Positions 11,908 to 20,447 of a stretch of DNA of 64,000 nt are shown here, piece by piece. The notes beneath the pieces were generated by a model that made no database searches, had not been told where the DNA came from, and was given only the letters and a program-made list of their open reading frames with translations. The position numbers were made by a program, and so were the translations under genes. The first letter of the stretch is position 1; each line of letters starts with the position of its first letter. Source of the stretch: Pseudosporangium ferrugineum (GTDB lineage: Bacteria; Actinomycetota; Actinomycetes; Mycobacteriales; Micromonosporaceae); NCBI RefSeq assembly GCF_003002065.1, contig NZ_PVZG01000001.1, forward strand, positions 868,001-932,000, given 5' to 3'.

Positions 11908-12615
11908 GTGGCTGCGGGCGACGGTGAGGGTGTGGCCGGGGCCGCCGGTGTGCGTACCGTCCGGGTGCTGCTCGCCGATGACCAGCCGATGCTGCGGGCG
12001 GGGTTGCGGATGGCGCTCGCCGCCGGCGGGCTGGCCGTCGTCGGGGAGGCCGGGGACGGTGCCGAGGCCGTCGAGCTGGCCCGGCGGCTGCTGCCCGATG
12101 TCGTCGTCATGGATCTGCGACTGCCGCGACTGGACGGGCTGACTGTCACGCGGCGGATCGCCGGATCGGGGCTGCCCGTGCGGGTGCTCATCCTGACCAC
12201 CGACGACGCCGACGAGACGGTGCTGGGGGCCGTCGCCGCCGGGGCCTCCGGATACCTGTGCAAGGACGTGCCGGGGGACGAGCTCGTGGCTGCCATCCGT
12301 ACGGTGGCGTCCGGGGGTGCGGTCGTCGCGCCGTTGATCCTCGACCGGTTGCTGATCCGGCTGGCCGAGACCCTGCCCGCCGCGGAGACCACGGCGGCGG
12401 CGCCCGCGCTGGACACCCTCACCGAGCGCGAGCGGGAGGTGCTGGTCCACGTCGCCAAGGGTCACTCGAACGCCGAGATCGCCCGGGCGCTGCTGGTGAG
12501 CGAGACGACCGTGAAGACACACGTCGGTCACCTGCTGACCAAGCTCCGGCTGCGGGACAGGGTGCAGGCGGTCGTTCTGGCCTACGAGACCGGCCTGGTC
12601 CGGCCCGGCGGCTGA
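11908..12615 (+). CDS. NarL/LuxR-family response regulator, orphan
   Basis: A 235-residue two-component regulator. The receiver begins VRTVRVLLADDQPM, has the phosphoacceptor Asp in DVVVMDLRLPRLDG and the conserved Lys in GYLCKDV. The C-terminal LuxR helix-turn-helix reads LTEREREVLVHVAKGHSN and AEIARALLVSETTVKTHV. No histidine kinase is adjacent, so its partner is encoded elsewhere. I prefer GTG 11908, six bases after GGGGAGG; GTG 11875 in frame is an alternative that adds 11 residues. It stands alone between two repeat-filled spacers. Confidence 0.93.
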   Translation: MAAGDGEGVAGAAGVRTVRVLLADDQPMLRAGLRMALAAGGLAVVGEAGDGAEAVELARRLLPDVVVMDLRLPRLDGLTVTRRIAGSGLPVRVLILTTDDADETVLGAVAAGASGYLCKDVPGDELVAAIRTVASGGAVVAPLILDRLLIRLAETLPAAETTAAAPALDTLTEREREVLVHVAKGHSNAEIARALLVSETTVKTHVGHLLTKLRLRDRVQAVVLAYETGLVRPGG

Positions 12616-12622
12616 CCCGCCA

Positions 12623-12734
12623 CAGAACGCGCCCGGCGCCCGACCGCAGAACGCGCCCGGCGCCCGACCGCAGAACGCGCCCGGCGCCCGACCGCAGAAC
12701 GCGCCCGGCGCCCGGCCGCAGAACGGGCGCGGCG
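12623..12734. repeat. 24-bp tandem repeat, about 4.5 copies
   Basis: Units begin at 12623, 12647, 12671, 12695 and a partial unit at 12719; each starts CAGAACGCGCCCGGCGCC. The array fills the whole gap between two convergent genes, and its last partial unit runs into the stop codon of the minus-strand DUF4097 gene. Confidence 0.9.
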
Positions 12735-13538
12735 TCAGGCCACGGCCGGGAGGGTGAGCGCCCGGTGCACGTCGATGTTGCCGCTCGCCGTACGGACGCG
12801 CAGCTCGAGCGTGGCCGCCGCCCGGCCCTCCGCCGGCGCGTCCCCCATCGCGAGGTCGCTGCTCGTCGAGCCTGTGGCCGTGCTGAGGTCGAGCCAGACG
12901 CCCGTGCCCGGCGTGACGCCCACGACCACGTCGCCCGACATGGTGGCGAGGTCCGCGCGGCCGCGGGTCATGACGCCGATCTCCACCGTGCCGGAGGCCG
13001 TCCGCGCGCTGACCGAGCCGCCGGCCCTGGCGACCGTGATGTTCCCGCTGGCGGTGCTGGCGTTGACGTCACCGGTGACGTCACCCGCCCACAGCGCGCC
13101 GGAGGCCGAGTTCAGGCGCAGCGAGCCGTCCACGCGGTCCGCGAGGACGTTCCCGGAGGCCGACTTGAGCCGGGCGTCGCCGGTGGCGTGCTCCAGCCGT
13201 ACGTGCGCCGAGGAGAGGCTGGCGTGCACCGTCGAGTAGCGGCCCGCCAGGCGCAGGTCCGCCGCCGCCGACCTGGCCGCCACGGTGCTGTCGAGCGGCA
13301 CCCGCACCGTGACGTGTGCCCCGGGCGTACGCCGCCACCCCCAGCCCGCCGCATCCGGGGCGTGCACGATCAGCGTGCCGCCCTCCAGAGCGATGGTGAG
13401 GTGGGCGGACGCGTCGGTGCCGTCGGGCGCGATCACGTCGACGCGGGCGGTGGTGCGGTCCTCGGCGATGACGTCCGCGCTGCCGCGGTGCAGGCGCAGC
13501 GAGACGGTGACGGGGCCGGTGAGGTCGAACTCGGGCAT
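12735..13538 (-). CDS. DUF4097-family beta-helix protein
   Basis: A 267-residue protein built from repeated short strands, e.g. LKSASGNVLADRV, LRLNSASGALWAG, VNASTASGNITVA, RVRTASGNIDVHR. The SASGN/TASGN rhythm, one rung about every 18-20 residues, indicates a right-handed beta-solenoid as in the DUF4097 family. Function is unknown; no signal peptide is visible. The start ATG 13538 has a GGAAGGA site. It lies 23 bp after a ribbon-helix-helix gene, and this pairing suggests the upstream protein represses the two-gene operon. Confidence 0.88.
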   Translation of the reverse strand: MPEFDLTGPVTVSLRLHRGSADVIAEDRTTARVDVIAPDGTDASAHLTIALEGGTLIVHAPDAAGWGWRRTPGAHVTVRVPLDSTVAARSAAADLRLAGRYSTVHASLSSAHVRLEHATGDARLKSASGNVLADRVDGSLRLNSASGALWAGDVTGDVNASTASGNITVARAGGSVSARTASGTVEIGVMTRGRADLATMSGDVVVGVTPGTGVWLDLSTATGSTSSDLAMGDAPAEGRAAATLELRVRTASGNIDVHRALTLPAVA

Positions 13539-13561
13539 GGCGTTTCCTTCCCGGAAGGGGT

Positions 13562-14053
13562 TCAGGCCTGCGCGTATCCGGTGATGCGGCGGCCGGTGCG
13601 GCGGGGCGCCTGCGGGGACGGCGGGACGGACGTGCCGGAGGCGGCCGCCGCGACCGCGCGCACCAGCCAGGCGTTGACCGAGATGCCCTCGGCCGCGGCG
13701 GCCTGTTCCACGTGCGCCTTGAGGGCCTCGGGCATGCGCAGGGTGAGCCGGGCCAGGTCGCCGCTCTCGGCCGCGGGCGGCGCCGGCGGGGGGTCGGGCG
13801 GCGGCTCGACCGGCGCGTGGCTGACCACGAGGTCGGCCTCCCGGCCGCGCAGACGCACGTCGACGACGGGCCCGTGCAGCTTGGTGGTGATCTCGGCCGT
13901 GGCGTCCGACAGGGCCTGGAGCAGGGCGAGCCGCGCGGACGCCTCGAGGGCGTGACCGAGCAGTTCGCCGGCCCGCGTCGTGTCCGGGCCGCCCGGCGCG
14001 GCGGCGGCTGCGAGGTCGGCCTGGAGCGACTCCAGGTACGGCGTGAGGTCCAT
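13562..14053 (-). CDS. ribbon-helix-helix (HicB/Arc-type) DNA-binding protein
   Basis: A 163-residue protein. Residues about 100-135 read ARLTLRMPEALKAHVEQAAA followed by EGISVNAWLVRAVAAA, a typical ribbon-helix-helix module of HicB/CopG type whose first strand reads DNA. The N-terminal 70 residues are helical; a Pro-rich linker joins the halves. No toxin-like partner (HicA) is adjacent; the downstream gene is a beta-solenoid protein. Two perfect 10-bp palindromes sit just upstream of the start and are probable operators, implying autoregulation. Confidence 0.85.
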   Translation of the reverse strand: MDLTPYLESLQADLAAAAAPGGPDTTRAGELLGHALEASARLALLQALSDATAEITTKLHGPVVDVRLRGREADLVVSHAPVEPPPDPPPAPPAAESGDLARLTLRMPEALKAHVEQAAAAEGISVNAWLVRAVAAAASGTSVPPSPQAPRRTGRRITGYAQA

Positions 14054-14062
14054 GTCGCCAAT

Positions 14063-14106
14063 ATGACGTCATCGTTGACGTCTGTCAACCGCCATGATGA
14101 CGTCAT
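14063..14106. promoter_or_regulatory. twin ATGACGTCAT palindromes, predicted operator
   Basis: Two identical perfect palindromes ATGACGTCAT at 14063-14072 and 14097-14106, 34 bp apart, with a third half-site-like TTGACGTC at 14076-14083. They begin 10 bp upstream of the ribbon-helix-helix gene. Short palindromes in multiple copies fit cooperative ribbon-helix-helix binding (inference). Confidence 0.7.
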
Positions 14107-14359
14107 GAGAGGTTCCGGGGAAAACCCTGAGAGGCCCTGGGTGACGACCCTCAGCGAAATCTCGCGTCACCCTCCGACCCCAGGCGGACGCCCCGGCCCG
14201 GCGCCGCCGAAAGACTGACGGAGCCGGCCGGGCGACCAGCCCGGCCGGACCACCGCGGCGCGCCGGGACCGCCCGGCCGCGGCGGACGGCATCGAGAACG
14301 CGGCACCCGCCGGGACGCGCCCGGCGCGGAAGCGAAGACGGATATTTCAGGGGGCGACA
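14107..14359 (+). promoter_or_regulatory. leader/promoter region of the ABC transporter operon
   Basis: No gene is visible. A hairpin pairs GGGTGACG (14139-14146) with CGTCACCC (14165-14172) and a competing CTGAG/CTCAG pairing overlaps it. The rest is GC-rich without clear motifs. The AGGGGG ribosome site of the ABC gene is at 14349-14354. Confidence 0.35.
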
Positions 14360-15127
14360 GTGGCAGCGACGAATGCCGACCGGCCGGCGGCGGCCCGGGC
14401 CGACGAGGTCTGGAAGGTCTACGGCTCGGGCGAGGCGCGGGTCGTCGCGCTCCGGGGCGTGACCGCGGAGTTCGGGCGGGGCCGGTTCACGGCCATCATG
14501 GGCCCGTCCGGCAGCGGCAAGTCGACGCTCATGCACTGCCTGGCCGGCCTGGACACGGTCGACCGCGGGACCGTGCACGTCGGCGACACCGAGGTCAGCA
14601 AGCTCAACGACAAGACGCTGACCCGGCTGCGCCGCGACCGGATCGGCTTCATCTTCCAGCAGTTCAACCTGCTTCCCACGCTGAGCGCCAAGGAGAACAT
14701 CCGGCTGCCGCTCGACATCGCCGGGCGCAAGCCGGACCCGCAGTGGTGGGACATCGTCATCGACACCGTCGGCCTGCGCGACCGGCTCAGCCACCGGCCC
14801 AGCCAGCTGTCCGGCGGCCAGCAGCAGCGCGTCGCGTGCGCGCGGGCCCTGATCGGCCGGCCCGACGTCATCTTCGCCGACGAGCCGACCGGCAACCTGG
14901 ACTCGCGGTCCGGCGCCGAGGTGCTGTCCTTCCTGCGGGCCAGCGTCCGCGAGCACCAGCAGACGATCGTGATGGTGACCCACGACCCGGTCGCCGCCAG
15001 CTACGCCGACCGCGTCGTCTTCCTCGCCGACGGGCAGATCGTCGACGAGCTCGCCGACCCGACCGCCGAGACCGTCCTGGACCTGATGAAGCGGCTGGAC
15101 ACGCAGGCCGAACCGGTGATGCTCTGA
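14360..15127 (+). CDS. ABC transporter ATPase, MacB/LolD type
   Basis: A 255-residue nucleotide-binding subunit. It shows Walker A GPSGSGKST, Q-loop FQQFNLLPTLSAKENI, signature LSGGQQQR, Walker B VIFADEPTGNLDS and the H-loop MVTHD. The FQQFNLLP and DEPTGNLDS forms are those of the MacB/LolD group, which power mechanotransmission rather than classic transport. The start is GTG 14360 with AGGGGG nearby. Its stop overlaps the start of the permease gene by one base (TGATG), so the two are translationally coupled. Confidence 0.96.
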   Translation: MAATNADRPAAARADEVWKVYGSGEARVVALRGVTAEFGRGRFTAIMGPSGSGKSTLMHCLAGLDTVDRGTVHVGDTEVSKLNDKTLTRLRRDRIGFIFQQFNLLPTLSAKENIRLPLDIAGRKPDPQWWDIVIDTVGLRDRLSHRPSQLSGGQQQRVACARALIGRPDVIFADEPTGNLDSRSGAEVLSFLRASVREHQQTIVMVTHDPVAASYADRVVFLADGQIVDELADPTAETVLDLMKRLDTQAEPVML

Positions 15128-17667
15128 TGCTGCGCGCCACCTTCAAGAGCCTGCTGGCCCGCAAGCTGCGGCTCATCCTGTCGGGGCTGGCGGTCGTGCT
15201 CGGCGTCATGTTCGTCGCCGGGGCGTTCGTGGTCACCGACACGCTGAGCCGCTCCTTCGACACGGTCTTCGCCAGCGCGTACTCCACCACGGACGTCTCC
15301 GTGACCGCCGAGCCCAAGGTCGAGGTCTCGGAGTTCGAGGGCGAGCAGGTCGCCGCTCCCCTGCCGGCGTCCGCCGTCGACAAGATCAAGACCCTTCCCG
15401 GCGTACGGTCGGCAACCGGTCTCGTGGAGGCCGACGGTGCCCGGGTGATCGGCAGCGACGGCAAGGTCCTGACCTCGATGGGACCGCCGCGGCTGGGCGT
15501 GGCCTGGACCGGCGAGGACGACCTCGTCACGCTGCGCGAGGGTCGCGGCCCGACCGGCGCCGACGAGATCGCCGTCAACGCGACCGTGGCCGAGGGCGCC
15601 GGGATCAAGGTCGGCGACCGCGTCGGCGTGCTGACGCTGGAGCCGAAGAAGACGTTCACGCTCGTCGGCATCTACGGCTACAGCGGCGACCGGGACAGCC
15701 TCGGCGGCGTCCAGGAGGTCGCCTTCACCGAGCCGGTCGCGCAGAAGCTGATGCTGGACGCCCCCGGTTCCTACACCTCCGTACGCGTCCAGGCGGCCGG
15801 CGGCGTGACCCCGGAGGCGCTGCGCGACCGGATCGCCCCCGCGCTCGGCGCCGGCTACGTGGTCAAGACCGGCGACCAGCTCGCCGAGGAGAACGCCGCC
15901 GACCTCCAGGAAGGGCTGGCCTTCTTCGGTCAGATCCTGCTCGGCTTCGCCGGCGTGGCGCTGTTCGTCGGCGTGTTCCTGATCCTGAACACCTTCTCGA
16001 TCATCGTGGCGCAGCGGACCCGCGAACTGGCGCTCATGCGGGCGCTGGGGGCGAGCAGCCGGCAGGTCATCGGCTCGGTGCTCGTCGAGGCGGTCGTGAT
16101 CGGGCTGGTGGCGGCGGTGCTCGGGCTCGCGGCCGGGGTCGGGGTGGGCGCGCTGCTGGCGTACCTGTTCGCGTCCTTCGGCGGGGGCGGCCTGGAGCTG
16201 GCGCCGCTCGCGGTGCCGGCCACCGCGGTGATCAGTTCCTTCGTGGTCGGCGTGCTGGTCACGGTCGTGGCCGCGGTGCTGCCGGCGCTGCGGGCGGCAC
16301 GGATCGCGCCGGTCGCGGCGATGCAGGACGTCGCCACGCCGGACCGGCCGCTCACGAGGATCAGCGCGGCCGGCGGGGCGGTCACCGCCGCCGGCGCCGC
16401 GATGCTGGGCGTCGGCCTGTTCGCGGACACCGGCGCCGAGCTGTGGCTCATCCTCGGCGGCGTCCTGGTCTCGTTCATCGGCATCGCGCTGCTGACGCCG
16501 CTGGTCAGCCGGCCCGTGGTGAGCCTGCTGGGCCGGCTGTTCTCGTGGTCGCTGCCGGGCCGCCTGGGCCGGCTCAACTCGGGCCGCAACCCGCGCCGGA
16601 CCGCGATCACCGCCGCCGCGCTGATGGTGGGCATCGCCCTGGTCACCGGCGTCACCGTGATCATGGACTCGGCGAAGAGCAGCCTCAAGGCGGAGGCGGC
16701 CCGGGTCCTGAAGGCCCAGATCATGATCAGCGGCGATCAGAACGGGCCGCGGGCGCCGACGTACGATCCGGCCGTCGTGCGCCGGGCCGCCCAGATCCCG
16801 GGGGTACGCGCGGCAGCCGGCCTGTGGAGCGACCAGGTCGTCATCGACGGCGACAAGCAGTACGTGAACGCGACCGACGACCTGGCCGCGCTGGCCCAGA
16901 CGTACGGCACCGGCGGCTCGCTGAACGCGCTGGAGGACGACCAGATCGCGGTGAGCGTGCCCGAGGCGGCGGAGCGTGGCTGGCAGGTCGGCTCGACCGT
17001 CACCGTGCAGGCGTCGCGCGGCAAGGAGCGCACGTACACCGTCGCGGCCACGTACCCGGAGGACTCCCTGCCCGGCCGGATCATGCTCCCGGCGGCGGCG
17101 ACCCGGGACTTCGGCGTACCCCAACCGGTTCTGGGTTTCGTGCGCCTCGACGACGGCGTCCCGGTCTCGGCGGTCCTGCCGCAGGTCAAGGCGCTGGTGG
17201 CGGACAGTCCCGAGGTGTCGGCGACGGACGCGGCCGCGTTCGTCGACGATCAGGCCGCCACCTTCGACACGCTGATCACCATGATCCAGATCCTGCTCGC
17301 GCTGGCGATCCTCATCGCGGTCCTCGGCGTGATCAACACCCTGGCGCTGTCGGTCCTGGAACGCACCCGCGAACTCGGGCTGCTCCGCGCGGTCGGCCTC
17401 GGCCGGGCCCAGACCATGCGCATGGTGACGGTCGAGGCCGTCGTGATCTCGGTCTTCGGCGCCCTGCTGGGCGTGACGGTCGGGGCGGGCATGGGTACGG
17501 CGGTGACCCGCGCCCTGGAGAGCGACGGCATCACGGAGCTCGTGCTGCCCTGGTCCCGGATGGGGACGTACCTGGTGCTGGCGGCGCTGGTCGGGGTGAT
17601 CGCGGCGGTGCTGCCGGCCATCCGGGCGGCCCGGCTCAACGTCCTCGGGGCGATCGCCCACGACTGA
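15127..17667 (+). CDS. FtsX-family ABC permease, two FtsX domains
   Basis: An 846-residue membrane protein partnered with the preceding ATPase. One N-terminal helix (LILSGLAVVLGVMFVAGAFV) is followed by a large extracytoplasmic domain, then three helices with the FtsX signature near residues 265-395, a second helix/ectodomain unit, and a final three-helix FtsX block (ILLALAILIAVLGVINTLAL to the C terminus). RTRELALMRALGAS and RTRELGLLRAVGLG are the paired cytoplasmic coupling motifs. Such large single-chain permeases in actinomycetes are linked to lipid, lipoprotein or peptide handling; the substrate is not known. Confidence 0.94.
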   Translation: MLRATFKSLLARKLRLILSGLAVVLGVMFVAGAFVVTDTLSRSFDTVFASAYSTTDVSVTAEPKVEVSEFEGEQVAAPLPASAVDKIKTLPGVRSATGLVEADGARVIGSDGKVLTSMGPPRLGVAWTGEDDLVTLREGRGPTGADEIAVNATVAEGAGIKVGDRVGVLTLEPKKTFTLVGIYGYSGDRDSLGGVQEVAFTEPVAQKLMLDAPGSYTSVRVQAAGGVTPEALRDRIAPALGAGYVVKTGDQLAEENAADLQEGLAFFGQILLGFAGVALFVGVFLILNTFSIIVAQRTRELALMRALGASSRQVIGSVLVEAVVIGLVAAVLGLAAGVGVGALLAYLFASFGGGGLELAPLAVPATAVISSFVVGVLVTVVAAVLPALRAARIAPVAAMQDVATPDRPLTRISAAGGAVTAAGAAMLGVGLFADTGAELWLILGGVLVSFIGIALLTPLVSRPVVSLLGRLFSWSLPGRLGRLNSGRNPRRTAITAAALMVGIALVTGVTVIMDSAKSSLKAEAARVLKAQIMISGDQNGPRAPTYDPAVVRRAAQIPGVRAAAGLWSDQVVIDGDKQYVNATDDLAALAQTYGTGGSLNALEDDQIAVSVPEAAERGWQVGSTVTVQASRGKERTYTVAATYPEDSLPGRIMLPAAATRDFGVPQPVLGFVRLDDGVPVSAVLPQVKALVADSPEVSATDAAAFVDDQAATFDTLITMIQILLALAILIAVLGVINTLALSVLERTRELGLLRAVGLGRAQTMRMVTVEAVVISVFGALLGVTVGAGMGTAVTRALESDGITELVLPWSRMGTYLVLAALVGVIAAVLPAIRAARLNVLGAIAHD

Positions 17668-17735
17668 GGCCCTCGTCGCCCTGCCCCGCTGCCCGTTACC
17701 GGCCCTTCCGGGCCGCTGTGGGCGGCGGGGCAGTC

Positions 17736-17830
17736 CTTGTTTCACGGGCGGCGCTTGTCTTCACGGGCGGCGCTTGTTCCACGGGCGGCGCTTGTTTCAC
17801 GGGCGGCGGGCAGCGCTGGTTTACGGGTGG
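17736..17830. repeat. 18-19-bp tandem repeat at the end of the TetR gene
   Basis: Four units starting at 17736, 17754, 17773 and 17791 (CTTGTTTCACGGGCGGCG with small changes). A fifth, diverged unit at about 17815-17831 contains the stop codon of the minus-strand TetR gene. Confidence 0.8.
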
Positions 17831-18498
17831 CGGGGCAGGGCGCCGAGGAGGGTCGCGGTCAGAGCCTGCTCGAGGAAGGGGGCCGGGTCGAGGCGGAAGC
17901 GGGCCAGCTCGGGGTCGCCCTCGTAGGCGGCCTCCAGGCTGGCCGGCGGCGTGCGATAGGGCGCGAGCGCGCCCGCGGTGAGCAGGGCCTGCAAGCTGAA
18001 GAACGTCGTCTCGTCGCCGAGCTCCGGCAGGTACTTGCGGACCAGCGCGGTCATGTCGGCGAGGCGGTCCAGCGAGGCGTGCTTGTAGCGGGCGACCACC
18101 TCGACCGAGACGTTGTGCTCCAGCACGCTCCCCTGCGCGGCGAACAGCTCGCACAGCACCGGGCGTCCGGACAGTGAACGGCTGAGGGTGCCGGCCAGGG
18201 CCGCGGCCCGCTCGCCGACGGGCAGACCCCCACCGACGCCGGCGGCGAGCTCGTCCGCCAGGTCGGCCAGCCACTCCCGCAGGAAGCGGTCGAGCAACTC
18301 GAGCAGCACCGCCTCGCGGGACTCGAAGTAGCGCAGCACGTTCGGTTTCGCCAGGCCGACCCGGCGGCTGAGCTCGTTGAGGGTGACGGCGGCGACCGGC
18401 ATCTCCCCGAGCATCGCCGACGCCATGTCGAGGATGGACTGACGGCGGAGCTCGCGCTGCTGTTCGGTCCGGGCCCGCTGGAACGTCACGACCACCAT
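17821..18498 (-). CDS. TetR-family transcriptional repressor
   Basis: A 225-residue regulator. The N-terminal helix-turn-helix reads VTLNELSRRVGLAKPNVLRY followed by FESREAVLLELL, the TetR signature. The C-terminal ligand domain carries the actinobacterial TetR C-terminal pattern (LSRSLSGRPVLCELFA). ATG 18498 has almost no Shine-Dalgarno spacing, so a short or leaderless message is possible. It is divergent from the SDR gene, with a perfect 16-bp-arm palindrome between them; it most likely represses both genes until an inducer binds. Confidence 0.93.
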   Translation of the reverse strand: MVVVTFQRARTEQQRELRRQSILDMASAMLGEMPVAAVTLNELSRRVGLAKPNVLRYFESREAVLLELLDRFLREWLADLADELAAGVGGGLPVGERAAALAGTLSRSLSGRPVLCELFAAQGSVLEHNVSVEVVARYKHASLDRLADMTALVRKYLPELGDETTFFSLQALLTAGALAPYRTPPASLEAAYEGDPELARFRLDPAPFLEQALTATLLGALPRHP

Positions 18499-18506
18499 CC
18501 TAACTT

Positions 18507-18580
18507 AAGTACCCCCGGTACGTTGACACCGTACCGGGGGTACTTTAACGTGAACGGCACAAGATACCTTCGGTACGTTA
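18507..18580 (+). promoter_or_regulatory. SDR promoter embedded in a TetR operator
   Basis: Arms AAGTACCCCCGGTACG (18507-18522) and its exact complement (18530-18545) flank a 7-bp spacer. The spacer starts TTGACA (18523-18528), a consensus -35 box; 17 bp later TAACGT (18546-18551) fits a -10 box. A third, imperfect copy of the half-site lies at 18561-18580. The layout predicts direct repression of the SDR gene by the divergent TetR. Confidence 0.85.
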
Positions 18581-18597
18581 GCGAACAGGGAGTCGGC

Positions 18598-19542
18598 ATG
18601 AGCGAGAACTGGACCACGGCGAACATCCCGGGCCAGCACGGACGCGTGGCCGTGGTGACCGGCGCCAACACGGGCCTCGGGTACGAGACCGCCAAGGCAC
18701 TCGCCGAGCGCGGCGCCTCCGTCGTCCTCGCGGTGCGCGACGTCGCCAAGGGCAAGGCGGCGGCGGCCCGCATGACCGGCGACGTCACGGTGCAGGCGCT
18801 GGACCTGACCTCCCTCGATTCCGTCCGTACGGCCGCGGCGGCCCTGCGGTCCCGTCTCGGCCGCATCGACCTGCTGATCAACAACGCGGGCGTGATGTAC
18901 ACCCCGAAACGGACCACCCGCGACGGCTTCGAGCTGCAGTTCGGCACCAACCACCTCGGCCACTTCGCGCTCACCGGCCTGCTGCTGGACCGCATGCTCC
19001 CCGTGCCCGGCTCCCGCGTGGTCACGGTCAGCAGCACCGGCCACCGCATCCGCGCCGCCATCCACTTCGACGACCTGCACTGGCAGCGCTCGTACGGCCG
19101 GGCCGCCGCGTACGGCCAATCCAAACTGGCCAACCTGATGTTCACGTACGAGTTGCAGCGCCGGCTCGCCGCCCACGGCACCACCATCGCGGTGGCCGCG
19201 CACCCCGGCCTGTCCAGCACCGAACTGGCCCGCAACACCCCCGCGGCCTTCCGCGTGCCGATCACCTGGCTGGCCCCGCTCCTGGCCCAGACGCCGGCGA
19301 TGGGCGCGCTGCCGACCCTGCGCGCCGCCACCGACCCCGCAACGCTCGGCGGCCAGTACTACGGCCCCGGCGGACGCCGGCAGATCAAGGGCCACCCCCG
19401 CCTGGTGACCTCCAGCCCGGCCTCGTACGAGGTGGCCGTCCAGCAGCGCCTCTGGTCCGTCTCCGAGGACCTGACCGGCGTGACGTTCCCGGTCATCGAG
19501 CCCCACCGGCACCCGATCCCCGCCGGGCCGGCCACCAGGTAA
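18598..19542 (+). CDS. short-chain dehydrogenase/reductase
   Basis: A 314-residue NAD(P)-dependent oxidoreductase of the retinol-dehydrogenase-like SDR group. The cofactor loop is VTGANTGLGYETA, the structural NNAG motif appears in LLINNAGVMYTP, and the catalytic Ser and Tyr-x3-Lys are in TVSSTGHRI and YGRAAAYGQSKLAN. ATG 18598 follows ACAGGGAG. It is controlled by the divergent TetR through the palindromic operator over its promoter. The substrate is unknown; regulation of this kind suggests response to a small, perhaps toxic, carbonyl or alcohol. Confidence 0.94.
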   Translation: MSENWTTANIPGQHGRVAVVTGANTGLGYETAKALAERGASVVLAVRDVAKGKAAAARMTGDVTVQALDLTSLDSVRTAAAALRSRLGRIDLLINNAGVMYTPKRTTRDGFELQFGTNHLGHFALTGLLLDRMLPVPGSRVVTVSSTGHRIRAAIHFDDLHWQRSYGRAAAYGQSKLANLMFTYELQRRLAAHGTTIAVAAHPGLSSTELARNTPAAFRVPITWLAPLLAQTPAMGALPTLRAATDPATLGGQYYGPGGRRQIKGHPRLVTSSPASYEVAVQQRLWSVSEDLTGVTFPVIEPHRHPIPAGPATR

Positions 19543-19599
19543 CCCCGCGGCCGGAATTCCCGGTCCCGGCCCCGCCCGGGGATTCCCGGTCTCGACCCC

Positions 19600-19705
19600 G
19601 CCCGCTCTGAGACCGGCCCCGCTCCGGGGTCCGGCCCCGCTCTGGGGTCCGGCCCGCTCCGGGGTCCGGCCCGCTCCGGGCTCCGGCCCGCTCCGGGGGT
19701 CAGGT
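19600..19705. repeat. 17-bp tandem repeat at the end of the HAD gene
   Basis: Six units of about 17 bp, on the minus strand CCGGACCCCGGAGCGGG with small changes. The unit nearest the gene (about 19688-19705) contains the HAD stop codon: CCTGACCCCCGGAGCGGG. Confidence 0.8.
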
Positions 19706-20407
19706 GGTGACGCGGGCGAAGACGGTCGCGAGGTAGGCGGGGTCCACTCCCACGAGCGTGTCGCGCAGGTGGACCCCGTCGGTCGGTGGCAACTCGAGCT
19801 CGGCGGGGACCGCCAGCACCGCCGCGCCCGACGCCACCGCGCTGGCCATGCCGGTCGGCGAGTCCTCGATCGCGACGCACTCGTCGACGGGCACGCCGAG
19901 CAGTTCGGCCGCACGGCGGTAGGGGGCCGGGTCGGGCTTGGGCGCCGACACCTCGTCGCCGCAGACCACCACGTCGAAATTCTCCCGGCCGAGCGTCTCC
20001 AGCGCGACCTCGACGAGCCGGCGCCCGGTCGAGGTCACCAGCGCCGTCGGCAGGCCCGCCGCCCGGACGGCCCGGAGCAGCTCCATCGCGCCCGGCCGCC
20101 AGACCAGCCCCTCGGCGAACAACTCCTCGACGCGCCGCTCGAGCCACTCCACGTCGGCGGGCTCGTCGCGGTCGGGCTGGCCGAGGTCCTCGCGCAGGAT
20201 CCGCATCGAGGTGGCCATGCTGCTGCCGATCATCGCGAGCCGGGCGGACTCGGACAGCGTCCCGCCGGCGTGCGCGGCCAGCTCGTGCAGCGCCACGTCC
20301 CAGACCTTCTCGCTGTCGACCAGCGTGCCGTCCATGTCGAAGAGCACCGCGGCCGGTTGTCGTGATGTCAGGGCAGGCCTCCCGAGCGCCGAACGTCGAG
20401 GTCCCAT
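19700..20407 (-). CDS. HAD-superfamily hydrolase (beta-phosphoglucomutase-like)
   Basis: A 235-residue phosphatase/phosphomutase-like protein. Motif I is VLFDMDGTLVDSE with nucleophile and acid Asp, motif II is ALVTSTGRR, motif III/IV are KPDPAPYRRAAELLG and CVAIEDSPTGMASA. A helical cap follows motif I, as in subclass I HADs that act on sugar phosphates or phosphoglycolate. The start ATG 20407 lies behind GGCGAGGA; the longer frame is not protein-like. The true substrate cannot be told from sequence. Confidence 0.93.
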   Translation of the reverse strand: MGPRRSALGRPALTSRQPAAVLFDMDGTLVDSEKVWDVALHELAAHAGGTLSESARLAMIGSSMATSMRILREDLGQPDRDEPADVEWLERRVEELFAEGLVWRPGAMELLRAVRAAGLPTALVTSTGRRLVEVALETLGRENFDVVVCGDEVSAPKPDPAPYRRAAELLGVPVDECVAIEDSPTGMASAVASGAAVLAVPAELELPPTDGVHLRDTLVGVDPAYLATVFARVTT

Positions 20408-20447
20408 TGTTCCTCGCCGGGCGCCCCGGCGTCGCCCGGTGTGACCG

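Noticed and set aside
13562..14053. HicAB toxin-antitoxin pair
   Set aside because: The HicB-like protein has no HicA neighbour; the partner is a DUF4097 beta-solenoid protein.
15001..17745. A 914-codon minus-strand frame across the FtsX permease
   Set aside because: Antisense shadow, full of His/Asp/Arg runs, with no recognisable domain.
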